Shown: positions 16,237 through 24,975, numbered from the stretch's first letter. The stretch: DNA of 27,621 bases from an uncultured Collinsella sp. (GCA_900548365.1 URKM01000020.1:1-27621); one strand, 5' to 3'. Notes: a model not told the origin generated them from the sequence alone. Made by a program: numbers and translations.

Positions 16237-17136
16237 CTACGCCTCCTTCACGGTCGCTGCGAGCTGCGCGCCGACCGCATCGATCTCTGCCAGTGCCTGG
16301 GCCGCCTGCTCGGCGCTCGGCGCGTTGCCGTGCCAGCCGGCGTTGTCCTCCATAAAGGAGACGCCCTTGCCCTTGATGGTCTTGAAGATGACGGCGACCG
16401 GGGCGGTGTCGCAGGCAACCGCCTCGGCAAGCGCCGCGCGGATCGCCGTGACGTCGTGGCCGTCGCAGCAGATGACATGCCAGCCGAACGCATGGAACTT
16501 CTCATCGAGCGGGTCGAGGCTGCACACATCGCTCACATGGCCGTCGATCTGCAGGTTGTTTTTATCGACCAGGACGACGAGGTTGCCGAGCTTGCGATGG
16601 GCCGCGAACATCGCAGCCTCCCAGTTCTGCCCCTCCTGCAGCTCGCCGTCGCCGGTGAGGGCGAAGACGCGGCGCGGCTGCTCGCCGGCGGCCTTGGCGT
16701 CGAGCGCCAGGCCGAGCGCCATGCCGGCCGCGATGGAAAGGCCCTGGCCCAGCGACCCGGTGCCCACCTCGACGCCGGGACACAGGTTGCAATCCGGATG
16801 ACCCTGCAGGCGGCTGCCCAGCTTGCGCAGGGAAAGCAGCTCTTCGCGGGGCAGGTACCCCATCTGGCTGAGCACCGCGTACAGCGCGGGAGCGACATGT
16901 CCCTTCGAGAGCACGAACCGATCGCGCTCGGGCGAGCGCGGGTCCTGCGGATCCCAAGCGAGAACGCCGGAGAAGTAGAGCGTCGCGATGATGTCGGCCG
17001 CGGAGAGCGATCCTCCGGGATGGCCGGAACCTGCAGCCTCGAGCATCTCGATGATGTCGTGGCGCATGCGATTGGCGATGCGCTCGATTTCGCCGTCGGT
17101 GCGCACGGACGCGTTCCTAAGCGTTTCTGTTGACAT
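16237..17136 (-). CDS. Transketolase, N-terminal half
   Basis: This 299-residue subunit binds the diphosphate of thiamine diphosphate. It has the SGHPGG loop (His39), SKGH (His80), and the GDG...N cofactor motif at 162-171 (GDGELQEGQN). GVEVGTGSLGQGLSIAAGMA and the ISO-type IKGKGVSFMED are also present. It is complete for the half-length form. I chose the ATG at 17136, with AGGGAAAGG directly upstream, over the in-frame start at 17169. It is first in a two-gene operon with the C-terminal half and has its own promoter-like TATAGT at 17177-17182. Confidence 0.95.
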   Translation of the reverse strand: MSTETLRNASVRTDGEIERIANRMRHDIIEMLEAAGSGHPGGSLSAADIIATLYFSGVLAWDPQDPRSPERDRFVLSKGHVAPALYAVLSQMGYLPREELLSLRKLGSRLQGHPDCNLCPGVEVGTGSLGQGLSIAAGMALGLALDAKAAGEQPRRVFALTGDGELQEGQNWEAAMFAAHRKLGNLVVLVDKNNLQIDGHVSDVCSLDPLDEKFHAFGWHVICCDGHDVTAIRAALAEAVACDTAPVAVIFKTIKGKGVSFMEDNAGWHGNAPSAEQAAQALAEIDAVGAQLAATVKEA

Positions 17137-17176
17137 GCCTTTCCCTTCATGTACGGGAGCGAGTATCACGGTTCAC

Positions 17177-17182
17177 ACTATA
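17177..17182 (-). promoter_or_regulatory. Possible -10 of the transketolase operon
   Basis: TATAGT on the minus strand lies 40 bp before the start codon in an AT-richer stretch; the -35 (TTTCCT-like) is poor. Confidence 0.45.
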
Positions 17183-17279
17183 ACAGCCATGCGGCACCAA
17201 GGAAAACGGGAACGGAAACACACTTTTTCGACGCTTCCCACACCATCCGCTTGGTTCCGAACGGCCGGCGAACGGCATA

Positions 17280-18806
17280 TCAAGCCGTCTTGCCCACCGA
17301 GCCCGAGATCGTCATCGTCTCGTTGCTGGGATTTCCGAAGAGGAACGCGGGCTTGGTGTAATCGCCCGAGAAATCGAAGAAGATCTCCCCGTCCAAACCG
17401 AGCACGCCCTCGATATGGGACGCCCCGTCGCCCGCCGAGCTGGTGCCGTCGCCGACGAACGTGTAGACGTAGCCGTCGGATTGGCTGAAGTCACCGCTGC
17501 CCTCGGATGCGGGCGAGCTCGACATCGCGCAGGTGAGCACGCCCGAGATGGCCTGGGGGCTGAAACCGGTGCTCGACGCCTTGTATTCCAGCGTGAAGGC
17601 TCCCTGCTGGGCATCGAAGCCAACGATCTTGAAGCTCGTCATGCGCGACGCGTCGCCCGAGACGGCGGCATACGAACCCGCGATCGCATCGGCATCGTAG
17701 GCGAAGGACGAAGACGTCTCGCCTTCCGCGCGGGTCCATGCGGTGCCGTCGAACGTATAGGTATAGGGGGTCGCGGAGCTCCAGGACCCGAACCACAGGC
17801 TGCTCGTAGAGGAGGACGTGAATGTGCACGTCTGGGTCGCCTCGTCGAACGCGGGCGCGAAGGCGTCGCCGAATTCGGGGTCGACCGTCACGCCGGCTAT
17901 GGCGCGCGTGGTCGCCGTGGAGGACAGCAGGGCGCCGGTCCACTCGCCGTCGGGGCTCTCGGCGTGCTCGACCCCCTCGAACGAGGGGAATCGATCAAGT
18001 TGCGAGGAATGGACGAAGCTCAGCGTCACCGCGCAGTCGCTCGAGAACGACTCGTTGGCCAGCTTCGCGGTCGCCTCGACGGTGACCGACCCGTCCTCGG
18101 CGCGCTCGGCGCTCTCGATGCGCACGTCGGACAGCGCATACGGAGACGCGGCGACGTAATCGTTCGCGGCGAAGCCCGCCATGAACTCGGCATTCCCCTC
18201 GAGGACCGCGGTCACCGCGGCGTCGTCCACCTCGGCGGTCATCGACGCGATGTATCCCGGTCCGTCGAAATAGAAGAAAGCGCCCGCAGCCGCTCCGATG
18301 GCGAGGACCGCGATCCCCAGCGCGATCGCGAGACGCGGAATGCGGCGGCGCGGCTTCTTCTCTTCGGGAGCGGCGGCGGCGCGGGCGTCCACGGGCTGGG
18401 GGATCTCCTGGGTCCAGCCATCGCGCCCGCCCCTCGTGTACGCGGCGGTCGCGGTCGGAAGGACCTGCGTGAGCGAACCCACGGCCATATCGTATTCGGC
18501 GATGTCCATCAATGCGATAGCGACCAGCTCGCAGGCGTCGGCGTAGACGCGCGTGGCGGTTCCCGCCAAACTGCGGGGTCGATCCGGATCGGAGCCCGGC
18601 TGCACGCCTCCGGCGTCACCCGAATCGAGGGCGGCGGAGGATGCCGGCTTTTGCGCGAAATGCACGCCCGCGCCGACTACGCGCCGGCGGTCGGCGAGCA
18701 CCGTGGTCGTCGCCCCCTGGGGAACGTCTCGCTGCACCGCGGCGTGCGCAAGGGAGGGCTCGATGGCATCGAGACCGTCATGGTCGTCGCGACGTTCATC
18801 ATTCAT
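17280..18806 (-). CDS. Single-pass membrane-anchored protein, unknown
   Basis: I do not recognise a family. The 508-residue protein has a cytoplasmic-looking N-terminal part (1-155) with low-complexity Ala/Thr/Asp stretches, a stop-transfer-like basic patch KKPRRRIPR, one membrane helix (about 159-180), and an outside part of about 328 residues. The outside part is rich in Ser, Thr, Ala, Asp and aromatic residues, with beta-strand-like repeats (YTYTFDGTAWTRAEGE and YVYTFVGDGTSSAG). The Ser/Thr/Gly-rich character suggests a surface or wall-facing domain. GGAG lies about 5 nt before the ATG. It follows the yitT-family gene by 27 bp, so it probably ends the secA-prfB operon. Three Thr in a row near residue 33 (GATTTVL) could be a kinase site; this is only a guess. 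Confidence 0.75.
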   Translation of the reverse strand: MNDERRDDHDGLDAIEPSLAHAAVQRDVPQGATTTVLADRRRVVGAGVHFAQKPASSAALDSGDAGGVQPGSDPDRPRSLAGTATRVYADACELVAIALMDIAEYDMAVGSLTQVLPTATAAYTRGGRDGWTQEIPQPVDARAAAAPEEKKPRRRIPRLAIALGIAVLAIGAAAGAFFYFDGPGYIASMTAEVDDAAVTAVLEGNAEFMAGFAANDYVAASPYALSDVRIESAERAEDGSVTVEATAKLANESFSSDCAVTLSFVHSSQLDRFPSFEGVEHAESPDGEWTGALLSSTATTRAIAGVTVDPEFGDAFAPAFDEATQTCTFTSSSTSSLWFGSWSSATPYTYTFDGTAWTRAEGETSSSFAYDADAIAGSYAAVSGDASRMTSFKIVGFDAQQGAFTLEYKASSTGFSPQAISGVLTCAMSSSPASEGSGDFSQSDGYVYTFVGDGTSSAGDGASHIEGVLGLDGEIFFDFSGDYTKPAFLFGNPSNETMTISGSVGKTA

Positions 18807-18833
18807 GAGTACTCCATTCCCTCGCAGTCGGTC

Positions 18834-19724
18834 CTATTCTCCCGCTTTTTTAAATCCGTATCCAATTGCCTCGTTCACATCGGTTATCACCAAGATCGCA
18901 TCCGGATCGTGCTCGTACACGATGGTCTTGATGATGGAGATCTCGCGCTTGCTGAATACGAAGAACAGCACGGGGCGGTCCTTGCCGGTCCACGACCCCT
19001 GTGCCATCAGGCGCGTGCAGCCGCGGTCCATCTCATGTAGGATATCGTGCTCGATATCGGGGAAGCTATCGGAGATGATGAACGCGGCGCGCTGGCTGTT
19101 GCCGCCGTCGACCACCATATCGACCACGTATCCCATGACGACCATGGCGAGCGCGGCGTAGAGGGCGTTCGTGATCGAGAACACCGGGGCGGACGCCGCG
19201 CAGACCGCGACGTCGATGGCCATCACCGTGCCGCCGACCGGCAGCGAGGACTTACGCGAGATGATCTGGCCGATCGTGTCGGATCCTCCGGTATTCGCAC
19301 CGCAACGGAAGACGAGCCCGTAGCCCAGCCCGGAGATGATACCGCCCCAGAGGGCCGAAAGCGTGAGGTCGTCATGGCTCAAGGGCACCACGAAGGGCGC
19401 GAAGAGGTCGGTGAAGAAGCCGAAGAGCACGAAGCCCGTCACCGTCTGCACCGCGTACTTGAACCCGCCGGCGCGAACGACCACCAAGAGTAGCAGCGCG
19501 TTCATCACGATGGTCTGCATACCCACGGGCAGGTCGATGCCGCTGCGCCGACCGAGCTCGGCGACGATGGTCGCCATGCCCGTGAGGCCTCCCGCCGCCA
19601 ACCCGTTGGGGACCATGAACGCGTCCGTGGCGAACGCGGCGATGGCGCAGCCCAGCATGACGAGCGGAAGGTCGTTTACGAATTGCGATTGGATGATGCG
19701 GCGGATGTTGATGCGCTTTGCCAT
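18834..19724 (-). CDS. YitT-family membrane protein (DUF161 + DUF2179)
   Basis: This 296-residue inner-membrane protein has several helices in the first two thirds (PLVMLGCAIAAFATDAF, TIVMNALLLLVVVRA, VTGFVLFGFFTDL, LWGGIISGLGYGLVF, ALYAALAMVVMGYVVDMVV). It then has the soluble C-terminal DUF2179 domain (AAFIISDSF...DRGCTRL, ISIIKTIVYEHDPDAILVITDVNEAIGYGF). PNGLAAGGLTG and RCGANTGGSD are typical YitT motifs. The transported substrate of the family is not established. The stop codon of prfB (TAG) is part of the TAGGAG ribosome-binding site, 3 nt from this ATG, so translation is coupled. Confidence 0.92.
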   Translation of the reverse strand: MAKRINIRRIIQSQFVNDLPLVMLGCAIAAFATDAFMVPNGLAAGGLTGMATIVAELGRRSGIDLPVGMQTIVMNALLLLVVVRAGGFKYAVQTVTGFVLFGFFTDLFAPFVVPLSHDDLTLSALWGGIISGLGYGLVFRCGANTGGSDTIGQIISRKSSLPVGGTVMAIDVAVCAASAPVFSITNALYAALAMVVMGYVVDMVVDGGNSQRAAFIISDSFPDIEHDILHEMDRGCTRLMAQGSWTGKDRPVLFFVFSKREISIIKTIVYEHDPDAILVITDVNEAIGYGFKKAGE

Positions 19725-19730
19725 AAACTC

Positions 19731-20900
19731 CTACGCTTCGATGTCGTCGTCGATCGGTGCGGTCGCCTCGGCCTTGCCGGTGGCCCAACGATGATAGCCG
19801 ATGACGAAGGCATCGAGATCGCCGTCTTCGAGGACCGCCTCGACGTTGCCTGTTTCGACACCGCTGCGCAGGTCCTTGACCATCTGGTAAGGATACAGCA
19901 CGTAGCTGCGAATCTGGTTGCCAAATCCTATCGCGTGCTTGGGACCGCGGATCTCATCGAGCGCCTCCTCGCGCTTCTCGAGTTCGAGCTCGTAGAGGCG
20001 CGCCTTGAGGATCTGCATGCAGGCCGCCTTGTTCTGGATCTGGCTGCGCTCGTTCTGGCACGTCACGACGATACCCGTCGGCAGATGCGTGATGCGGACC
20101 GCGGAGTCCGTGGTGTTGACGCCCTGGCCGCCCGGACCGCTCGCATGGTACACGTCCACGCGGATGTCGTCCGGCGCGATCTCGATATCGATGTCGTCGG
20201 GCAGCACGGGAATGACCTCGACGCCGGCGAAGGTGGTCTGGCGGCGCTTCTTGTCGTCCGTGGGCGAGATGCGCACCAGACGGTGCACGCCCGCCTCCGC
20301 GCGCAGCATGCCGAACGCATCCTTGCCCTGCACGGTGATGGTCGCGCGATCGATGCCTATGACCTCGGCGGCCGGACAGTCGTTGATGGTGACCTTCCAG
20401 CCGCGGCGCGCGCAGTACTTCATGTACATCTTGAACAGCATGAAGGTCCAGTCCTGGGCCTCCAGGCCGCCCTGCCCCGGCTTGATGGTGAGGATCGCGT
20501 CGCCATGGTCGAATTCGCCTGTGAACCAGCTCGAGAGCTCCATCTCATCGATGTCGCGTGCAAGCGAGGAGGCCGTCGCGGACGCTTCGGCCAGCAGCTC
20601 GGCGGCATCGTCGCCGTCCATCTCGTCGGCGAGCTCGAGGGCCGCGCGCGCGTCGGCCAGGCGCTCATGGGCGCCCTCGACGAGCTGCACGTCATCCTTG
20701 CAGCGCGCAAGCTCCTCCATGAGCGAGCGCGCCCTGTCGCCGTCGTCCCAGAAGCCGGGAGCGGCGCTCATCTGCTCCAGCTCGCCTACGCGCGATCGCT
20801 TTTCTTCAAGCCGCAGATATGACTCGACCTCGCCGAGACGGTTGCTGAGCTCGTCGAGGTCGATCATGATAGCTGCGGCCGACTCGGTCGCAGCGGCCAT
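19731..20900 (-). CDS. prfB: Peptide chain release factor 2
   Basis: This protein recognises UAA/UGA stop codons and triggers peptide release. It is 389 residues with the GGQ loop at 257-259 (GPGGQGVNTTD), whose Gln acts at the peptidyl-transferase centre. The stop-codon tripeptide, normally SPF in RF2, reads SPT here (212-214, HRLVRISPTDDKKRR); the rest of the domain is RF2-like, not RF1-like. The reading frame is continuous, so the programmed +1 frameshift that autoregulates many prfB genes is absent. The ATG at 20900 overlaps the secA stop as TAATG, with AGGA about 7 nt upstream. An internal Met at residue 12 (MIDLDELSNRL) is the usual family start and is an alternative. Confidence 0.95.
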   Translation of the reverse strand: MAAATESAAAIMIDLDELSNRLGEVESYLRLEEKRSRVGELEQMSAAPGFWDDGDRARSLMEELARCKDDVQLVEGAHERLADARAALELADEMDGDDAAELLAEASATASSLARDIDEMELSSWFTGEFDHGDAILTIKPGQGGLEAQDWTFMLFKMYMKYCARRGWKVTINDCPAAEVIGIDRATITVQGKDAFGMLRAEAGVHRLVRISPTDDKKRRQTTFAGVEVIPVLPDDIDIEIAPDDIRVDVYHASGPGGQGVNTTDSAVRITHLPTGIVVTCQNERSQIQNKAACMQILKARLYELELEKREEALDEIRGPKHAIGFGNQIRSYVLYPYQMVKDLRSGVETGNVEAVLEDGDLDAFVIGYHRWATGKAEATAPIDDDIEA

Positions 20901-23800
20901 TAGTTGTTCCTGCCGTGGCAGTTCTTGAACTTCTTGCCGCTGCCGCACGGGCACGGATCGTTGCGGCCCACGTTGGCGTAGGGATCGTTCGCCTCATCCT
21001 TGCGATACGTGCGCACACCGGCGCCGGCATGCGCCTCGGGCGCCTGCCCGGCGGCGTTCGCGGCGCTCGCGGCTGCCTGCTGGCGAAGCGTCGACGAACC
21101 GGAATCGCCGTCGACCTGCTCGGGACCCGAATAGGTCGCGCCGCGCAGCGCGGGGTCCTCGGGCGCGGGAGCGGGTGCCTGGCGCAGCTCGACGCGCAGA
21201 ACCGTGCGCAGGTAGTCCTCGTACATGGTGTCGACGAGGATGCGGAACGCGCCGAACGCCTCGGTCTTGTATTCGACCAGCGGATCGCGCTGACCGAAGC
21301 CGCGCAGGCCGATGCCCTGCTTGAGGTAGTCCATCTCCTGCAGGTAGTTCATCCAGCGGGTATCGATGACGCGCAGCATGACCTGGGTGTTCAGGTCGCG
21401 CATGAGCTCCTCGCCCAGGCGCTCGGCCTTCGCGTCGTAGATGCTGCGAACGTAGGCGAGCACCTCGTCGCACAGGGCGTCGTAGGGCTTGTCCTCGAAC
21501 GCGGGCGCATCGAGATGGCCGGTGAGCTCCACGAGCCACTTGTGCAGGCCCTCGAGGTCGCGCGCCTCGGCGCTGCGGGCGTCAGCGGGGCAGAACTCGG
21601 CGACGCAGCGGCGAACGGTGTCGCCGATGACCTCGTCGACGTGCTCGGAAAGGTCCTTGCCATCGAGGATCTTGTTGCGCTCGGCATAGATGACCTGGCG
21701 CTGCTTGTTCATGACGTCGTCGTACTCGAGGACGTTCTTACGCATGGAGAAGTTGATGTTCTCGACCTTGCGCTGGGCGCCCTCGACGGCCTTGGAGATG
21801 ATCTTGTGCTGCATGGGCATGTCGTCGCCCATCTCCGCGCTCACCATCATGTTGGAGATCTTGTCCATGCGCTCGCCGCCGAACAGGCGCATGAGGTCGT
21901 CCTCGAGCGACAGGTAGAACTGGGTCTCGCCTGGGTCGCCCTGACGGCCGGCGCGGCCGCGCAGCTGGTTGTCGATACGACGGGACTCATGGCGCTCGGT
22001 GCCGATCACCGTGAGGCCGCCCGCGGCGAGGACCTCGGCTTTCTCGGCGGCGCAGGTCTCCTTGGCCTTAGCCAGCGCCTCGTCGTACGCGGCGTTCACC
22101 TGGTCCAGTACCTCGGGCTCGATCTCGATGCCGCGCGATGCCAGCGCCTCGACGGACTTGCGCGCAAGCTCGCCCTCGGCGAACACGCGCTCGACGAGAG
22201 CGGGGTCGATGCCGAAATCAAGCGATGCGACCTGCTCCTGGGCCATCTCCTCGGCGTTGCCGCCGAGCAAGATGTCCGTACCGCGGCCGGCCATGTTCGT
22301 CGCGATGGTGACCGCGCCCGCGCGGCCCGCCTGGGCGACGATATGCGCCTCGCGCTCGTGGAACTTGGCGTTCAGGATCTCGTGCGGGATGCCGCGCTTG
22401 TTGAGCAGGCGGGACAGGCGCTCGGAGCTCTCGATGGAGACGGTGCCCACCAGGACCGGCTGGCCCTTGGCGTGGCGCGCCTCGACCTCGTTGGCCACGG
22501 CGTTGAACTTCGCATCGATGGTGCGGTAGACCAGGTCCTCGTGGTCCTGGCGCGCGACGGGCTTGTTCGGCGGGACGACCTCGACCGCGAGCTTGTAGAT
22601 CTCGCGGAACTCGGCGTCCTCGGTAAGGGCCGTACCGGTCATGCCGGAGAGCTTGTCGTAGAGGCGGAAGTAGTTCTGCAGGGTGATGGTGGCGAGCGTC
22701 TGGTTCTCCTCGCGGACGAGCACGCCTTCCTTGGCCTCGATCGCCTGGTGCAGGCCCTCGGAGTAGCGACGGCCCTCCATGATGCGGCCGGTGAACTCGT
22801 CGACGATCTTGACCTCGCCGTTGGCGACCACGTACTGCTTGTCGCGATGGAACATGTACTGCGCCTTCAGCGCCTGCTGCAGATGGTTGACCAGCTGGCC
22901 GGAGAGGTCGGCGTAGATGTCCTCGATGCCCAGGCGCTGCTCGATCTTCTTCAGGCCCTGCTCGGTCGCGGCGATGGTGTGCTTCGCCTCGTCCATCACG
23001 TAGTCGCCGGTGGGCTCCTGCGGCTCGGCGGCGGACAGCATGTCGTGCTGGACCTCCTCGCCGCGCTCGAGGCCGCGGACGGCGCGCGCGAACTTCTTGT
23101 ACGTGTCGGCGGACTTGGTGCCCGCGCCGGAGATGATGAGGGGCGTACGGGCCTCGTCGATCAGGATGGAGTCGACCTCGTCGACGATCGCGTAGGCGTG
23201 GCCGCGCTGCACGCGGCGCTCGGCGCGCGTGACCATGTTGTCGCGCAGGTAGTCGAAACCGAACTCGGAGTTGGTTCCGTAGGTGACGTCGGCCTGGTAG
23301 GCCGGGCGCTTCTGCTCGAGGGGCATGCCGTTCTGCAGCAGGCCCACGGTCATGCCCAGGAAGCGGTAGATGCGGCCCATCCACTCGGAGTCGCGCTTGG
23401 CGAGGTAGTCGTTGACGGTGACCACGTGCACGCCCTTGCCGGCGATGGCGTTGAGGTAGCCGGCGAGCGTGGAGACGAGGGTCTTGCCCTCGCCGGTCTT
23501 CATCTCGGCGATATGGCCCTCGTGCAGGGCCATGGCGCCGATGAGCTGGACATCGAAGTGGCGCATGCCGGACACGCGCTTCGAGGCCTCTCGCACGACG
23601 GCGAACGCCTCGGGAAGCATCGAGTCGAGCGACTCGCCGTCTCGATAGCGCTTGCGGAAGAGCTCGGTTTGGCCCTGGAGCTCCTCGTCGCTCATCGCGA
23701 CATAGGTGGGCTCGAGCCCGTTGATCTTGGTAACGAGCTTCTGATAGCGCTTGAGGTCCTTATCGGATCCAAACGAGAGCAGCTTAGAAACGAATCCCAT
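20900..23800 (-). CDS. secA: Preprotein translocase ATPase SecA
   Basis: This motor ATPase drives proteins through SecYEG. It is 966 residues and full length. It has Walker A MKTGEGKT (Lys106), DEVDSILIDEARTPLIISG, the preprotein-crosslinking region, and NMAGRGTDI with helicase motif QLRGRAGRQGDPG. The C-terminal zinc-binding tail NDPCPCGSGKKFKNCHG has Cys950, Cys952, Cys961 and His962. A linker of about 90 residues rich in Ala/Pro/Glu/Gly precedes that tail. The start has GAGGAAG 5 nt upstream. prfB follows with a 1-nt stop/start overlap. This is the housekeeping SecA1 type; no second secA is in the window. Confidence 0.98.
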   Translation of the reverse strand: MGFVSKLLSFGSDKDLKRYQKLVTKINGLEPTYVAMSDEELQGQTELFRKRYRDGESLDSMLPEAFAVVREASKRVSGMRHFDVQLIGAMALHEGHIAEMKTGEGKTLVSTLAGYLNAIAGKGVHVVTVNDYLAKRDSEWMGRIYRFLGMTVGLLQNGMPLEQKRPAYQADVTYGTNSEFGFDYLRDNMVTRAERRVQRGHAYAIVDEVDSILIDEARTPLIISGAGTKSADTYKKFARAVRGLERGEEVQHDMLSAAEPQEPTGDYVMDEAKHTIAATEQGLKKIEQRLGIEDIYADLSGQLVNHLQQALKAQYMFHRDKQYVVANGEVKIVDEFTGRIMEGRRYSEGLHQAIEAKEGVLVREENQTLATITLQNYFRLYDKLSGMTGTALTEDAEFREIYKLAVEVVPPNKPVARQDHEDLVYRTIDAKFNAVANEVEARHAKGQPVLVGTVSIESSERLSRLLNKRGIPHEILNAKFHEREAHIVAQAGRAGAVTIATNMAGRGTDILLGGNAEEMAQEQVASLDFGIDPALVERVFAEGELARKSVEALASRGIEIEPEVLDQVNAAYDEALAKAKETCAAEKAEVLAAGGLTVIGTERHESRRIDNQLRGRAGRQGDPGETQFYLSLEDDLMRLFGGERMDKISNMMVSAEMGDDMPMQHKIISKAVEGAQRKVENINFSMRKNVLEYDDVMNKQRQVIYAERNKILDGKDLSEHVDEVIGDTVRRCVAEFCPADARSAEARDLEGLHKWLVELTGHLDAPAFEDKPYDALCDEVLAYVRSIYDAKAERLGEELMRDLNTQVMLRVIDTRWMNYLQEMDYLKQGIGLRGFGQRDPLVEYKTEAFGAFRILVDTMYEDYLRTVLRVELRQAPAPAPEDPALRGATYSGPEQVDGDSGSSTLRQQAAASAANAAGQAPEAHAGAGVRTYRKDEANDPYANVGRNDPCPCGSGKKFKNCHGRNN

Positions 23801-24119
23801 GTGGCTTCCTCTTCATTCATCCCGGTGCGCGAAGGCGAACACGCCCGCGCGCGAAGCGACTCGCACGTCCATCGGCATGCCGCGGCGCCCCCGCACCGAG
23901 TTCATCGTACACACTCAGACGACCATAACTTTAGCGTTTTAGCGGGCCTGGCGAACCGTGGTATTTCGTTCACACGTATAAACCATGCCAACCAGTCGAC
24001 ACTTCTGCACCGCAGCCGCTCGCCGATACAATGCGACGCACACCGATACTCCGCTTGCAAGATCGCCGAAGGGAGTGGTCGGCCGCACGCGCCACCCGCG
24101 TCGCCAAATAACCGGGGCC
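23801..24119. other. Intergenic region upstream of secA
   Basis: These 319 bp contain no gene I can support. The local AT-rich patch around 23900-23990 is the likely secA promoter region (a TACGAT -10-like hexamer read on the minus strand at 23904-23909, no good -35). The gene often found before secA, hpf/raiA, is not here. No terminator with a T-run is seen after the membrane gene at 24120. Confidence 0.4.
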
Positions 24120-24575
24120 CTACGCGCCGCGATGGAGCGAGCGGCCCTCCCGCAGCATGCGAGCGAGCTCCAAGAGAAACCCGATGCCCGCCCCCGTGAG
24201 CGCGACGCCGAGACCGGTGTAGAAGAACGCGATGAACCAGCTGGGTACGAGCGAGAAGGCGCGCAGCGAGATACCGACGGTCATCATGACCGCCATGATG
24301 ATGAACGCCTGACGATCGAAGAAGCGCCAGAAAGGCTGGGGGTCGTCGTATCCGAGGATGCGGTCGACGTGCTTGCCGAGCATCTTCGAGAAGACCTTCG
24401 TCCAGAATATCGCGAAGATCGCGACGCTGCCCGCGATGAGCAGGGCGATGAACGGCCAGCTCTGCTCCAGATACGCCAGGACGCCCAGGCGGACGATGTT
24501 GAACCCGGCGATGCACCACACGACGCCCGCGATTCCGAGGAGCGCCTCCTTGCCGACCAGTCCGATTTTCATCAT
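24120..24575 (-). CDS. Four-helix membrane protein, unknown
   Basis: I do not recognise a named family. The 151-residue protein shows four hydrophobic helices: ALLGIAGVVWCIAGFNIV, WPFIALLIAGSVAIFAIF, FIIMAVMMTVGISLRAF, and WFIAFFYTGLGVALTGAGIGFLL. A cytoplasmic loop between helices 2 and 3 carries charged and aromatic residues (KHVDRILGYDDPQPFWRFFDRQ), and the C-terminus is basic. It ends by SLHRGA. AAGGAG lies 4-7 nt before either of two adjacent ATGs (24575 or 24572). The tandem palindrome and -10-like TACAAT about 100 bp upstream suggest it is regulated by a dedicated repressor not in this window. Confidence 0.82.
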   Translation of the reverse strand: MMKIGLVGKEALLGIAGVVWCIAGFNIVRLGVLAYLEQSWPFIALLIAGSVAIFAIFWTKVFSKMLGKHVDRILGYDDPQPFWRFFDRQAFIIMAVMMTVGISLRAFSLVPSWFIAFFYTGLGVALTGAGIGFLLELARMLREGRSLHRGA

Positions 24576-24670
24576 ATCTCTCCTTCCAGCGGCGCGGATC
24601 CCCGCACAGGCATGGCGACTCCCGTCTTGACCTCGGCGCCCCCTCCGGGCAACCCTATCGCGCCTTTTGT

Positions 24671-24703
24671 TGAACCTAGTTCATCTGAACGCAGTTCATT
24701 GTA
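24671..24703 (-). promoter_or_regulatory. Tandem palindromic operator with -10 element
   Basis: Two 13-bp palindromes, TGAAC-CTA-GTTCA (24671-24683) and TGAAC-GCA-GTTCA (24686-24698), are separated by 2 bp, so their centres are 15 bp apart. On the minus strand a -10-like TACAAT (24698-24703) lies immediately upstream, placing the palindromes at the start of the transcript. This is the layout of a repressor site, perhaps for a TetR- or MarR-type dimer; the regulator is unknown. The spacing (N3) differs from the Gram-positive LexA box (GAAC-N4-GTTC). Confidence 0.7.
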
Positions 24704-24941
24704 CCCGCATGCTACGCTCCGCCATACTGAAGCGATATGCTCCCCCGTATGCACACAATGCGGCGCGGATGCCGGCTTCTCACGGGAGGCAGCAAACCGC
24801 GCGCCTTCGCAGCCGCAGGCCGCGCGCCACCGCAGCCGCAGGCCGCACCAGCCGCCCGCATCGCGCCCCGACCGCCGCTCGACACCGCCCCCGCAAGCCG
24901 GGCAGCCCCGCCGAGCAGGGGCTCGGCATAAAACTCGGCAT

Positions 24942-24975
24942 AAAAAATCCCGCACCTACGATGTAGATGCGGGAT
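24942..24975 (-). terminator. Rho-independent terminator of rpmE
   Basis: A 12-bp stem with one mismatch (ATCCCGCACCTA pairing with TAGATGCGGGAT, loop CGATG) is followed on the minus strand by TTTTTT. It lies about 70 bp after the rpmE stop. Confidence 0.92.

Noticed and set aside
20915..24199. Open frame of 1094 codons on the plus strand opposite secA
   Set aside because: It is the shadow of secA codon bias in high-GC DNA; the predicted protein is a low-complexity Leu/Gly/Val/Asp/His-rich string with no domain, while secA is complete on the other strand.
24671..24698. LexA (SOS) box
   Set aside because: The half-sites GAAC/GTTC are separated by 3 bp, not the 4 bp of the Gram-positive LexA box, and no SOS gene follows.
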